64,000 nt of DNA from DATCJA01 sp963814955 (GTDB lineage: Bacteria; Acidobacteriota; Vicinamibacteria; Vicinamibacterales; UBA2999): NCBI GenBank assembly GCA_963814955.1, contig CAWFEX010000015.1, forward strand, positions 434,001-498,000, written 5' to 3'. Made by a program: the position numbers and the translations under genes. The stretch's first letter is position 1. Each line of letters opens with the position of its first letter. The notes below the pieces were generated by a model. The model was not told the origin of the DNA, ran no database searches, and worked only from the letters and a program-made list of their open reading frames with translations. This document shows, piece after piece, positions 48,188-57,542 of this stretch.

Positions 48188-48215
48188 GGCGCGCACGCTG
48201 AAGCGTGCGCGCTAC
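48185..48215. repeat. TGAA-loop palindrome with TAG/CTAC borders
   Basis: Stem GCGCGCACGC / GCGTGCGCGC around TGAA, TAG on the left (the receptor's stop codon) and CTAC on the right. Confidence 0.8.
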
Positions 48216-48236
48216 ATCGGACACTCCTCACACGGG

Positions 48237-48262
48237 CCACGGAGACACAGAGACACGGAGGA
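48237..48262. repeat. CCACGGAGACAC-type dispersed repeat
   Basis: CCACGGAGACACAGAGACACGGAGG-style sequence built of ACACGGAG units; its reverse complement appears at 61436-61459. Repeats of this kind are widespread between genes of several phyla. Confidence 0.6.
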
Positions 48263-48283
48263 ATTCTTTTCTTCGCGTACGTA

Positions 48284-48640
48284 TTACTGGGGATTGCGAA
48301 CAGTGGCGACTACGGCGAGGGGAACGGGACGCCAGTTTGCCCAGCGCTCCAAAGATCCGTTTGCCCCGCGGACGGCAAGCTGAGAGGAGATTCCGCCGTC
48401 GAGCATCATCGCGCGGTCGCACCCGAGCGACCGCATGAACGCCGCCATCTCCGGAACGGTGGGTCCCCACGGAAGCGGCTCGCCGGCGACGCCGGCCATG
48501 GCAAAGCGCGTCAGTGCGACGATTACCGTGCCATCAGCCCGGATCCCGAGCGCGAGTCGCGAGTCCCGATGTGTGAGGCTCGCGCCGCGTCCCTGCTCTT
48601 GCAGTTCCCATGGGAGCTCGCCGCGTCCGGTGAGAAGCAT
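48284..48640 (-). pseudogene. C-terminal fragment of a phosphodiester glycosidase (NAGPA-domain) protein
   Basis: 118 residues: 'SRLALGIRADGTVIVALTRF', 'TVPEMAAFMRSLGCDRAMML' and 'DGGISSQLAVRG', the C-terminal catalytic part of the NAGPA domain. The N-terminal half is missing; upstream in frame are only about 20 more plausible residues ('TVAWFQSYP') before a TGA near 48715. The break coincides with a second fragment on the other strand (48658-48813), so the locus looks rearranged. Confidence 0.65.
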
Positions 48641-48657
48641 CGGGTACGACTGGAACC

Positions 48658-48813
48658 ATGCAACTGTACGCGGCCGTGTGCCGACGCAGACTCAGCGCGC
48701 TCGTCGGCGGCGACCGCGCGCATGCCCTGCGGAGCGACGCGGACCGCTGGATGGCCGATCAGGAAATTCGAAACCCGGACGCCATGACGCGCCTCATCGC
48801 GCCAGGCTGGTAG
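48658..48813 (+). pseudogene. Short C-terminal fragment of a large conserved protein
   Basis: 51 codons: 'MQLYAAVCRRRLSALVGGD' followed by 'RAHALRSDADRWMADQEIRN' and 'PDAMTRLIAPGW'. This resembles the extreme C-terminus found on large multi-domain acidobacterial and myxobacterial proteins ('ADAWM..QGIRNP.RMT.MLAPG'), recognised from memory only. The rest of such a protein is absent. Its TAG stop is the border of the next palindrome. Confidence 0.45.
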
Positions 48814-48844
48814 GGGCCGACCTTCAGGTCGGCCCTCCTTCTAC
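48810..48844. repeat. TTCA-loop palindrome with GTAG and CTAC borders
   Basis: GTAGG then stem GGGCCGACC / GGTCGGCCC around TTCA, then CTCCTTCTAC. The GTAG provides the stop of the fragment gene. Confidence 0.8.
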
Positions 48845-48857
48845 GCAGGACACCAAC

Positions 48858-49283
48858 TCATTCCTTGTAAAGCATCCCGCCCACTCCCGCCGACGCCACC
48901 GTCTGAACCAACGCCACGAGCGAGGCCATGGCGTAGGTGCCGGCGGTAATCATGCCCAGAATGAGCATATCCAGGTGAAACAGAAAACCGCATATCCAGA
49001 CGACCGCCGCCGCGTACGTGGCCGTCTTCATCCCTGGTCCGAAGCGCGGCCGAATGGCGGCGTACAACCAGACCAGCAGAATTCCGACCACGAATGTCGC
49101 GATGACATTGGTGGCAATTGCCCCGCCGGTCATCCCTCGTCCCTGCAGCGTCGGGGCAACCGCGGCTGCTTCCGCCTCGAACCGCGGGCCCAATAACACA
49201 CCGAACCCTACGAAACCGATGATGTTCGCCACGACGCCCGCTGCCAGCCCGGCGACCACGACTTTCGAAGTGTTCATGGCCAT
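48858..49283 (-). CDS. Four-helix integral membrane protein of unknown function
   Basis: 141 residues; GAGGAGC upstream of ATG 49283 (a second ATG follows at 49277). Hydrophobic segments near residues 7-30, 58-78, 86-110 and 112-135, with short polar loops ('GPRFEAEAAAVAPTLQGRG'). No named domain recognised; could belong to the DUF1761-like group. Single gene between repeat-rich spacers. Confidence 0.65.
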   Translation of the reverse strand: MAMNTSKVVVAGLAAGVVANIIGFVGFGVLLGPRFEAEAAAVAPTLQGRGMTGGAIATNVIATFVVGILLVWLYAAIRPRFGPGMKTATYAAAVVWICGFLFHLDMLILGMITAGTYAMASLVALVQTVASAGVGGMLYKE

Positions 49284-49360
49284 GCTGCCGCTCCTCGGTT
49301 AGTGGTGACGTATTGAAGGAGGCCTATATTACGCAATCCGGTTCGTGGTTGGTGGCTAGC

Positions 49361-49443
49361 CATGTAGGGGCCGACCTTCCGCCTTCGCGTAAAGCTTCGG
49401 CGGACCACCGTAGCCTTGGCGAAGGTGGTCAGGTCGGCCCGTT
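49361..49443. repeat. Interrupted GGGCCGACC palindrome
   Basis: A left arm GTAGGGGCCGACCTTC is separated by about 50 bases with nested CTTCGGC/GCCGAAG-type inverted sequence from the right arm CAGGTCGGCCC. The right arm overlaps the last codons and the TGA stop of the deacetylase gene on the minus strand. Looks like an insertion or mispairing inside a TTCA palindrome. Confidence 0.6.
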
Positions 49444-50325
49444 CGCGGTTCTCGTTTCGCCTACATACCAGTCGAGAATCTGCTCACCGGTCCAGAAGAC
49501 GACGCCCGGGCGCGACCGGATATGTTCCAGCGCTTCGCGAAAGTAACGCAGGCGATGACCGACACCCATGATGTACGGATGCACCACCAGCGCCATGACG
49601 CGCGCGGATTGCTCTGCATCCTGGTATAGCTGTTCGAACTGCTCCACCGCCCGGTTCTGGTCATCGCTCGCACTGTGATGCTGAATGAGCATCATCGCCA
49701 CGTCGTTGCATTCCTGCGTGTACGGAACTGACACCAGCGCGCGGCTGCGCGTCTTCAGCCAGACCGGCTGATCGTCGAGCACCCAGTCGCACACATACTC
49801 GTAGCCTTCCTCGGCCAATATGTCCGGGGTCTCCCACGTTTCGGTCAAGCCAGGGCCGAGCCAGCCACGGGGCGCACGACCGGTGAACGCGCGAATGACC
49901 TTCGTCGTCTTCTGGATGTCCGCGCGCTCGTCCGGAACCTTCTGCATGTTCTTCTGGCTGAATCCGTGCCCGATGAACTCCCATTGCCGGTCGAGCGCCG
50001 CCCGCGCAATCGGCTCGTAGGTTTCGATCGCCGACCCGTTGATGGCGAGGACCGCGGGCATCTTGAAGCGATCGAAGACGTCGAGCATGCGCCAGAACGC
50101 GACCCGATTCCCGTATTCGTGCCACGCCCAGTTCGGAATGTCAGGCATCGGCGATCCGCCCGCGGGAGGAGTCAGGACAGTGCGCGGCATCGGCTCACGG
50201 GGATTCCACTCCTCGATGTTGACGATGAGCCAGACGACGAGGCGAGCGCCATCAGGCAACCGCAGCCGCGGACGATGAGCGATGGCGGAGTACGGAATAC
50301 GCTCGTGCGGCAACATCTGGTGCAT
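49429..50325 (-). CDS. Polysaccharide deacetylase family protein
   Basis: 298 residues, cytoplasmic. 'RLVVWLIVNIEEWNPREPMP', 'WHEYGNRVAFWRMLDVFDRF', 'AVLAINGSAIETYEPIARAA', 'WEFIGHGFSQKNMQKV', 'GRAPRGWLGPGLTETWETPD' and 'ALVVHPYIMGVGHRLRYFRE' match the PuuE/allantoinase-like branch of carbohydrate esterase 4, which often acts on non-polysaccharide amides. Metal His and Asp positions appear in 'GHGFSQ' and 'VHPY'. The C-terminal 'ANGPT' and stop are encoded by a palindrome arm, so the end of this protein may have been altered by the repeat. Confidence 0.82.
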   Translation of the reverse strand: MHQMLPHERIPYSAIAHRPRLRLPDGARLVVWLIVNIEEWNPREPMPRTVLTPPAGGSPMPDIPNWAWHEYGNRVAFWRMLDVFDRFKMPAVLAINGSAIETYEPIARAALDRQWEFIGHGFSQKNMQKVPDERADIQKTTKVIRAFTGRAPRGWLGPGLTETWETPDILAEEGYEYVCDWVLDDQPVWLKTRSRALVSVPYTQECNDVAMMLIQHHSASDDQNRAVEQFEQLYQDAEQSARVMALVVHPYIMGVGHRLRYFREALEHIRSRPGVVFWTGEQILDWYVGETRTANGPT

Positions 50326-50403
50326 CGTCTCACCAATGTGCCGTAAGTCGCACGTCGAAAACTTAACGTCTGAAGATCGGGGTCGTATAAATGGCGGGCA
50401 GCG

Positions 50404-50580
50404 CTATTCCAGCGGCTGTTCGTCTTTCCGCCGAACGGGCCATTCGGCGTTACAGATCGTGCAGTTCCACTCCAGAACCACGTTCTCGCCCCTGATGGTC
50501 TGCTGGAGCTTCACGGTTCCTCGAGCCCCGCAACCAACGCAGGCCGCGGGCACGCGTAGCCTGACAGGCGTCTCCGGCAT
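50404..50580 (-). CDS. 58-residue zinc-ribbon protein
   Basis: ATG 50580 preceded by GGAGAG. Sequence contains two CxxC pairs, 'PAACVGCGARG' and 'EWNCTICNAEWPV', about 25 residues apart, with a strand-rich middle, and ends 'RRKDEQPLE'. A small treble-clef or zinc-ribbon fold is likely. No other function evident. The flanking spacers (50326-50403 and 50581-50725) hold no other gene; the right one has CTACCAGCTACCACC-type repeats at 50680-50717. Confidence 0.6.
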   Translation of the reverse strand: MPETPVRLRVPAACVGCGARGTVKLQQTIRGENVVLEWNCTICNAEWPVRRKDEQPLE

Positions 50581-50725
50581 CTCTCCAGTAGTGGATAGCA
50601 GGATTCACGCCATTGTGGTGGCCCAAATTGGGCGCAAATAAGGGCAGATGCCACCGACGGAATGATGAGTCAACTTACCGCCCACCTGCCGACTAGAACC
50701 TACCAGCTACCACCTTAGGAGACAG

Positions 50726-51455
50726 CTACCGTCCCGGATCGAGGTCCCGGATGACAACTGCCAGAACCTGTTTGACGAGACGCGCGTCACGCGTAGAGAT
50801 CGTGCCCTCGGGCACGCGGCCCTCGGAGTCGGTGAGATCGCGATAGCGACGCGCGATCGCGGGCAGACGGGCGCACCCGCTCTTGATGAGACCCTCGCGT
50901 TCCGCTGCTTCGATGCGGGCGTCGAATGACCACGACGACACGTTCCGTCCTTTGTGTTCGAGCGCATCGGTGATGAGCGCTTCGAGGATGCCGCACGATG
51001 CGACGAACGAGGACTCCATGTCGCCGCGCTCCAGGAGTGCGTGGCGTCGTCGAACGCCTGCTCGAGGACGGGCCGAAGCTGCCGCGTCGTGCACGAAGTC
51101 GAAGCGCCGCGGCCGCGGCGCCGCGCCGGTGGAGGCGGCCTCGACATCGTCCATCCGTCGACAGCGACGTCGCGCCCTGCGCCAGGACGTCGAGAATCCG
51201 GTCGACGATCTCCGTCGCGTCCGCTTCGACGACCACGCCGCCGTCGTGGCCCGCACGAGAAATGCGCCGCTGTACGCGCGGGCCAGCCAGTGCGCCTTGC
51301 TGCCGCCGGATAGCTGATTGATCGCGGCGGCGCAGTCCTGCTGCCACATCGCGCGTGGCATCGACCGACCGCGCGCCCCTGATCTGGCGGCCGCGTCTGA
51401 TCAGCGCGTCGAGCTGTCCGAGCGACGTGTCACGCTGGTGCGCGCAGCGCGTCAT
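50726..51455 (-). CDS. Hypothetical protein, multiple indels
   Basis: About 242 residues when frames are joined: 'SLGQLDALIRRGRQIRGARS', 'WQQDCAAAINQLSGGSKAHW', 'LARAYSGAFLVRA', 'HDGGVVVEADATEIVDRILD', 'VLAQGATSLST', 'MDDVEAASTGAAPRPRRFDF', 'ERGDMESSFVASCGILEALI' and 'RDARLVKQVLAVVIRDLDPGR' cut here at the end. At least four indels (near 51250, 51165, 51095 and 51045) break it. The mostly helical C-terminal half recalls HEPN-like domains, but no family is recognised. It starts inside the end of the FadR-type regulator gene (ATG 51455), so it is translationally coupled to it. Confidence 0.55.
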
Positions 51456-52311
51456 CCATCGCGACGAGTGTCCGTCGCAGCAGGTCGGCAATCTGATCGA
51501 TGTGCTCGCGCATGGCGTCGCGCGGCGGCATCGGCGTCGCGCTGCTGCAATGCCGCGACGACCGCTTCATGTCCCTGGATGGACCGCTCGGGACGGCCCT
51601 TCTGCTTCAACGTAAGCTTGCGCGATTCCACCAGCAGATCGTTCAGCGTTGCCATGATGCTGACCACGACGCGATTGCGCGTGGCGCGGGCGAGGGCGGC
51701 GTGAAACGCCGTGTCCTCGACGATGGCCGATCGGCCGCGTTCTGAGCTTCTTGCGCTGCGCGTCGAGGATGCGCTGCAGGTCGGCAAGGTCCTCGTCGGT
51801 GACGCGCGTGGCGGCCACGCGCGCGACGGCGGGCTCGAACATGCGGCGCACGTCGAGCAGCTCGTCCTGCAGATCGCGCCGGTAGCTCAGGACCGACGCC
51901 AGCGGCGCGACGAGCCGGTCGACGTCGAGCTCCTGCGGAAACGTGCCCTGCCCGTGCCGCGTCGCCGAGCAGGCCGATCGTCTCGAGCATGCGGAACGCG
52001 TCGCGGATCGATCCGCGGCTGACGCCGAACCGCTCGGCGAGCGGGCGTTCGGCGGGCAGCGGCCGGCCCGGCGGGAACGTGCCGTCGAGAATGAGCACGC
52101 GGATGCGGTCGGCGATTTCCTCGGCGACGCGCGTTTTCCTGATCGGCTCGATCCGTCCTGCACCGGCATTGGCGGACGAATGCGCGGCGGGCGAAGCGCC
52201 ATACGACGCCGCCTGCGGCCACTGGCCGGCAGGCCGTTCTGGCGACGGGCCCGCGCTTGACACGCCGCCGGAGCGGGTGTCAGACTTCGGCTCTCTAACT
52301 GGTTCGACCAC
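51430..52311 (-). CDS. FadR/GntR-family transcriptional regulator, three indels
   Basis: About 293 residues. A low-complexity N-terminal extension of about 55 residues precedes the winged helix 'TRVAEEIADRIRVLILDGTF', 'PPGRPLPAERPLAERFGVSR' and 'GSIRDAFRMLETIGLL'. After an extra G near 51968 come 'ATRHGQGTFPQELDVDRLVA' and the FCD ligand domain 'LLDVRRMFEPAVARVAATRV'; after an extra base near 51747 'IVEDTAFHAALARATRNRVV'; after another near 51513 'AMREHIDQIADLLRRTLVAM'. FCD regulators bind carboxylates with a metal; divergence from the CDC48/2-oxoacid oxidoreductase operon suggests it controls that operon. A later start, around residue 55, is possible. Confidence 0.85.
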
Positions 52312-52353
52312 TGGGCCAGTCTAGCACGACGTTCGTCAGGTGAATGATCGAGG

Positions 52354-52764
52354 GTGAAATGCATCACGTTCGACCGCCGCCGGATCGCCGCAGAGTCGTG
52401 TCCCGCGCGATCGAGGAGTACGCCCGCGGCGCAGGGCCACGTCACCGCCATCGTCGTGCCGTGGGAAAGCGACGCGCACACGCTGAGCATGGCGGTGACC
52501 GCGGTCAAGAGCGACGGCTGGGCCATCGAGCACACGAACCTCGGGACCATCCGGCTGACCGACTGCCGGCCACGAACGGACCGAGCGCTCGCCATCGCGG
52601 CCGACCTGCCTGACCATCCGGAACAGCAGCAGCTCACCGCGCTCTTCGACCGCTTCGTCCGCCAGGTCCAAAGCCGGTTTCACGTCGAGCGTCATGACCA
52701 GTCTCGTCCGGCGACCACCGCACGTCCGAACCGCTTCCGGCCGCGGCGCTGGCGACGGCGATGA
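52354..52764 (+). CDS. Hypothetical protein, probable indels
   Basis: Roughly 115-136 residues. The frame reads 'MKCITFDRRRIAAESC', then a stretch where another frame ('RAIEEYARG') fits better, then 'HVTAIVVPWESDAHTLSMAV', 'TAVKSDGWAIEHTNLGTIRL' and 'LTALFDRFVRQVQSRFHV'. No family recognised. First gene on the plus strand after the regulator and directly before the CDC48-like gene. The true C-terminus is unclear because the last ~25 codons look out of frame. Confidence 0.45.
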   Translation: MKCITFDRRRIAAESCPARSRSTPAAQGHVTAIVVPWESDAHTLSMAVTAVKSDGWAIEHTNLGTIRLTDCRPRTDRALAIAADLPDHPEQQQLTALFDRFVRQVQSRFHVERHDQSRPATTARPNRFRPRRWRRR

Positions 52765-54888
52765 CGCTGCGCGTGGCGGAAGCGCGCGTCGAAGACATCG
52801 GCCACGCCATCGCGCGGCTGGCGCCGGCCGATCTGGTGCGCATCGGCGCCCGGCCCGGCGACGTGCTGAAGATCACCGGCCGCACGGTCGCGGTCGCGCG
52901 CGCCGAGCTGTCGGACGACGGGACACGAAGGCGTGATCCAGATCGACGGCACGACCGCGCAGCAACTGCGGCGCGGGACTGCAGGAGCAGGTGTCGGTGA
53001 CGCCTGTCGAGACCGCCGCAGGCGGTGGCGGTCCGCTTCTCACCGCTGTGGGCGGGCGCGGCGCCCGCGATCATCGCGCCCGAACGGATGCTCGAGGACC
53101 TGGACGGCGTGCCGGTCGTCACCGGCTGCGCGGTCCGCGTGCCGACATTTGCCAAGGCGGTGAACTTTCAGGTGGTGCGCACGATTCCATCCGGGCCGGT
53201 CGTCATCGGCCGCCGCACGGACATCCGGGTCGTCGAGGGCGAGCAGACCGCCGCCCGCGCGCCGGCGGTGTCCTACGAGGACATCGGCGGGCTGGAGCGC
53301 GAGGTGGCGCGGGTGCGCGAGATCGTCGAGCTGCCGCTCAAGCACTCGCGCATCTTCGAGCGGCTGGGCATCCTCGCGCCGAAGGGCGTGCTGCTGTACG
53401 GCCCGCCGGGCACCGGCAAGACGCTGCTCGCCCGCGCCGTCGCCGCCGAAAGCCGCGTGCACTTCATCCACCTCAACGGCCCCGAGATCATGCGGAAGTT
53501 CTACGGCGAGAGCGAGGCGCAAGCTCCGCGAGGTCTTCGAGGAAGCGGCGCGCCGCGCGCCGGCGATCCTCTTCATCGACGAAATCGACGCGGTGGCGCC
53601 GAAGCGCGCCGAGGTTGCCGGCGAGGTCGAGAAGCGCGTCGTCGCGCAGCTGCTGAGCCTGATGGACGGCTTCGTCTCGCGCGGTCAGGTCATCGTCATC
53701 GGCGCCACGAACATCCCGGAAGTGCTGGATCCGGCGCTCCGACGACCCGGGACGCTTCGATCGCGAGATCGAGATCGGCGTGCCGAACACCCAGGCGCGG
53801 CTGCAGATCCTCAAGATTCACACGCGCGCGATGCCGCTCGGCCCCGACGTCGACCTGGAGGAGATCGCCGAGCATTCCCACGGCTTCGTCGGCGCCGATC
53901 TCGAAGCGCTGTGCCAGGAAGTCGGCATGATCGCCCTGCGCCGGTTCCTCTCACAACCCGACTGACGCCCGCGCGTGCCACGACCGACACGCCGACCGAC
54001 GAATCGGCCGATCTGGCGAGCGCTGCAGGTCACGCGCGACGACTTCCTCGCCGGATTGAAGGAGGTCGAGCCGAGCGCGACGCGCGAGTTCTTCATCGAG
54101 AAGAGCCCCTCGACGTTTGCGTCGCTCGGCGGGCTCGACGAGGTGAAGCGCCTGCTCGACGCGGTGGTCGAGCATGCGCACATGCACGACGAGATCTACG
54201 AGCAGGTCGGGCTGGCGCCGCCGCGCGGCATCCTGCTCGTCGGACCGTCGGGAACCGGCAAGACGGCGATGGCCCGGGCGCTCTCCGGGCGAAAAACAGA
54301 TTCCGCTCATCGCCATCGACGGCCCACAGCTCTACTCGAAATGGCTCGGCGAATCCGAGAAAGCGCTGCGCGAGGTCTTCAAGAAGGCGCGGCGGGCCGC
54401 GCCCTGTCTGCTGTTTTTCGACACCATCGACGCGATCGCGCCTCGACTGGGCGCGAGATCATTTCGGCGCCGACGTCTATCAGCGGATTCTCGAGCCAGC
54501 TGCTGCGCGAGATCGACAACCTGCGCGACGTGAAAGGCGTGATTCTGCTGGCGGCCACGAACCGTCCCGAACGCGTCGAACCGGCGCTCTTGCGAAGCGG
54601 GCGGTTCGACTATATCGTTCGGTTTGCAAAACCGGATGCCGCCGACCGGGCCGCGATCGTCCGGCTCTGCTGCCGCCAGGTGCCGCTGGCGCCGGACGTC
54701 GACATCGCGGAGCTGGCCGCCGCGCCGAAGGGTTCACCGGGGCCGACGTCGAAAGCCTGTGCAAGAAGGCGACGCTGCTCGCGATTGCCGACTTCCAGAA
54801 CCGCGCCCGCAGCGGCTCGTTCGTCGTGCACCAGCGAGACTTTCTGACGATTCTGGAGAACGGACCTTCAATCGAGACAACATCATGA
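52761..54888 (+). CDS. CDC48/p97-like double AAA+ ATPase, about ten indels
   Basis: About 705 residues when frames are joined. CDC48 N-domain: 'LRVAEARVEDIGHAIARLAP' and 'IGARPGDVLKITGRTVAVAR'. D1: 'YEDIGGLEREVARVREIVEL', Walker A 'LLYGPPGTGKTLLARAVAAE', Walker B 'APAILFIDEIDAVAPKR', 'IGATNIPEVLDPALRRPG'. Linker 'TPARATTDTPTDESADL'. D2: 'FASLGGLDEVKRLLDAVVEH', Walker A 'LLVGPSGTGKTAMARALSG', Walker B-like 'APCLLFFDTIDAIAPR' with Thr where the catalytic Glu is expected, 'LAATNRPERVEPALLRSGRF' and 'GFTGADVESLCKKATLLAI'. D2 Walker B 'FFDT' suggests reduced hydrolysis in D2. Unfolds or remodels proteins; in bacteria the substrates are mostly unknown. Its TGA overlaps the next gene's ATG (ATGA). 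Confidence 0.88.
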
Positions 54889-55535
54889 GTTACACCGAGC
54901 TCACCGTCTGGACCCGCGGCATCATCATGGACAAGGAAGGGCCGCGACATCGTCAATTCGGTCGCCGCCGCCGGCCGCCTCGAGGGCAAGTTCGCGCAGG
55001 CGATGGAAAACTACGTCGACAACCCCGATCGCACCAACGCGCCGACGCGCAAGTACTGCCGCCTCAGCGAGAGCGAGATCGAAAACGCGCTGACCTACGA
55101 GAACGAACAGCCGAACATCGTCGTCCTCGTCGAGCAGACGATGGTCAAGGGCTGGGACTACATGCGCGGCATGCCGCCGGGCGGCACGCTGGTGATCAAC
55201 ACGCACTACACACCCGATTACATGATGCGCTTCGTGCCCGGGCCCGAGCGGCTGGCGCAGCTCGTGTGCGTCGACGCGGCGAAGCTCGCGGACCACAAGT
55301 GGCTGTACTACCGGCTCGGCGAGCTGGGTCTCGACCGGCTGTCGACCGAAGGCGCGGCCGAGCGCAGCAAGGCGATCGCGCCCGACATCGCGGCCCCGCT
55401 CATCGCCGCCGTCGTCAAGACGACCGGCATCGTCAAGATGGCAGACGATCGAACCGATGATTGCGAACAAGGCGGCGTTCCACGCCGGCGCTCGACCAGT
55501 TGCACATCCTGCCGCTGAATCCGGTGGCGGCTTAA
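54885..55535 (+). CDS. porC: 2-oxoacid:ferredoxin oxidoreductase, gamma subunit (three indels)
   Basis: About 215 residues: 'TELTVWTRGIIMDKEGRDIV' (after removing one G near 54943), 'NYVDNPDRTNAPTRKYCRLS', 'VVLVEQTMVKGWDYMRGMPP', 'GGTLVINTHYTPDYMMRFVP', 'IAAPLIAAVVKTTGIVKMAD' and, after two more extra bases near 55453 and 55487, 'IEPMIANKAAFHAALDQLHI' and 'LPLNPVAA'. The gamma subunit binds coenzyme A or links alpha/beta chains in pyruvate- and ketoisovalerate-type enzymes. Starts within the CDC48 stop codon, so the ATPase and the oxidoreductase are translated together. Confidence 0.85.
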
Positions 55536-55593
55536 AAGTCAAGTTGAAGTTCAAAGTGCAAAGATTATCCGAGTACAAGGCAATCGAAGGTCC

Positions 55594-57444
55594 ATGTCGA
55601 CCAAAGGCACACACATTCCCGACTGGCTCGCGGTGCCGTTTGCCGGGCATCACGCCGGCGCCGTCGCAGGAAAAGGGTCAGGACCTGTTTCCGACCGGCA
55701 ACTGGCGCGCGATCCGGCCGGTGTATCGCGACAAGATGCCGCCCTGCAACAACGCCTGCGGCACCAACGAGAAGATCCAGGGCTATCTCGACCTCGTGAA
55801 GCGCGGCAAGTATCTCGACGCCTACGCGCTCATCAAGGAAGACATGCCGTTTCCGTCGGTCACCGGCCGCGTGTGCTATCACCCGTGCGAGCAGGCCTGC
55901 AACCGCGGCCAGTACGACGAGGCGATTTCGATCCGCGCCGTCGAGCGGTTCCTCGGCGACCTCGGCCAGGCGCTGCCGCACGATGTGGTGAAGGCCGGCC
56001 CGTCCAACGGGAAGAAGGTCGCCGTCGTCGGCTCGGGCCCGGCCGGGCACAGCGCCGCGTACCAGCTCGCGCGCCTCGGCTATCAGGTCACGATTCTCGA
56101 AAAGTCGCCGAAGGCCGGCGGTCTGAACCGCGGCGGCATTCCCGACTGGGTGCTCCCGCAGGACGTGCTCGATCGCGAGATCGAGCGGCTCGTCGAGCTC
56201 GGCATCACGATCAAGACCAACACCGAGGTCGGCAAGGACGTCACCTGGGACGATCTGAAGAAGCAACTACGACGCCTGCGTGCTGGCCGTCGGTCTCACC
56301 GAGCCGAACAGCGTGCGCGCCGAGGGCGAAGACAAGGACGGCGTGCTCTACGGGCTGCCGTTCCTGCGCGACATCGGCATGGGCACGTCGACGGTGAAGC
56401 TGGGCCCGCGCGTCGCCGTCATCGGCGGCGGCAACACCGCCATCGACTGCGCCCGCGAGGCACTCCGGCAGGGCGCGCGAAGAAGTGACGATGATCACCG
56501 TCGAGCACGACCCGGAGCGAGATGCCGTGCGTGCCGGAAGATCTGCACGACATGCTCGAGGAAGGCGTCGAGCTGATGCACGGCCGAGCGATGACCGCCG
56601 TCGCTCGGCAACGGCAAGCGTCGAGGCGCTGCAGCTGCATCCCGCCCGCTTCAGCGGCGCCATCAACGCGTCGCCGATCGCCATCGATCGAGAGTCGCCG
56701 GCCGAGCGGTTCGCCGTCGACAACGTGATCATCGCCGTCGGCCAGCATGCGTCGCTGCAGTGGCTGCCCGACGAATTCAAGAACGAGCGCGGCACGATCA
56801 AGATCGACCGGTTCGGGCGTCTCGGCGACACGAACTTCTTCGCCGCCGGCGACATCGTGCAGCTCGGCTCCGGCCAGCCGCTGATGGTGGTGAACGCGGT
56901 CGGCGACGGCAAGCGCGTGGCGTTCAACCTCGACAAAGTGCTGCGCGGCGAGCCGCTGCAGGAACGCATGGTCCCGATCGACGTGATCACCGATCTGGCC
57001 CGGATGAACATGACGTACTTCCCGACGTTCCCGCGCGTGCAGCAGGCGATGCTGCCGCCGGCCAGCCGGCGGCGCACGCAGGAAGAGGTCATTCAGGCGT
57101 TCAGCGAGGAGCAGGCGATGGAGGAGGCCAACCGCTGCTTCAGCTGCGGCACGTGCAACGCCTGCGACAACTGTTACCTGGTCTGTCCGGAGCCGTGCAT
57201 CGTGCGGTCGGTGCGCTCGAACGGCCTCTACAAGATCCTCGTCGACTACTGCAAGGGCTGCCGCGTGTGCATCGAGGAGTGTCCGACGGGCTGCCTCGAG
57301 GGCGTGCCCGAGCTGGACTTCGATACAGGCGTGGTGCGGATGGACACGGCGTTCGCCATCACGCAGGGGTTGCACGGACGGCAGGCGGAGGAGCTGAAGA
57401 ACCTGCCGGAGCGGCCGGCGAAGGACATCGAGAACTGGAGATGA
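55594..57444 (+). CDS. GltD-like FAD/NAD(P) oxidoreductase fused to a 2[4Fe-4S] ferredoxin domain, about seven indels
   Basis: About 615 residues. N-terminal Fe-S helical domain: 'MPPCNNACGTNEKIQGYLDL' and 'GRVCYHPCEQACNRGQYDEA'. First nucleotide-binding motif 'KKVAVVGSGPAGHSAAYQLA', second 'PRVAVIGGGNTAIDCAREAL', then 'NFFAAGDIVQLGSGQPLMVV'. C-terminal ferredoxin part: 'CFSCGTCNACDNCYLVCPEP' and 'CKGCRVCIEECPTGCLEGVP', as in the PorD subunit. It probably passes electrons between the oxoacid enzyme's Fe-S centres and NAD(P)H. Extra bases near 55645, 56268, 56480, 56520, 56605 and 56622 shift the frame. Lies between gamma and alpha genes of the same operon. Confidence 0.85.
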
Positions 57445-57446
57445 GA

Positions 57447-57530
57447 TCCGCCTGAAGGCGGACACTACGTCCGTCGACGTAGATCCGGACTAGCCGACGG
57501 CAGTGCGTAGTGTCCGGCTTCAGCCGGACC
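57447..57530. repeat. Pair of inverted TGAA/TTCA palindromes
   Basis: TCCGCC-TGAA-GGCGGA followed by CACTAC, then about 45 bases, then GTAGTGTCCGGC-TTCA-GCCGGAC. The two CACTAC/GTAGTG borders face each other, so the elements form an inverted pair between the FAD subunit and alpha subunit genes. Confidence 0.75.
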
Positions 57531-57542
57531 GGGAGTAAATCG

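Noticed and set aside
44120..48196. Long open frames antisense to the OxlT-type carrier and the TonB receptor
   Set aside because: They are His/Arg-rich reverse-frame readings of high-GC genes with clear family matches on the other strand.
51430..57444. Programmed ribosomal frameshifting in the CDC48/oxidoreductase genes
   Set aside because: The sites lack a shared slippery sequence, occur many times per gene, and include unrelated genes across the window; sequence error explains them better.
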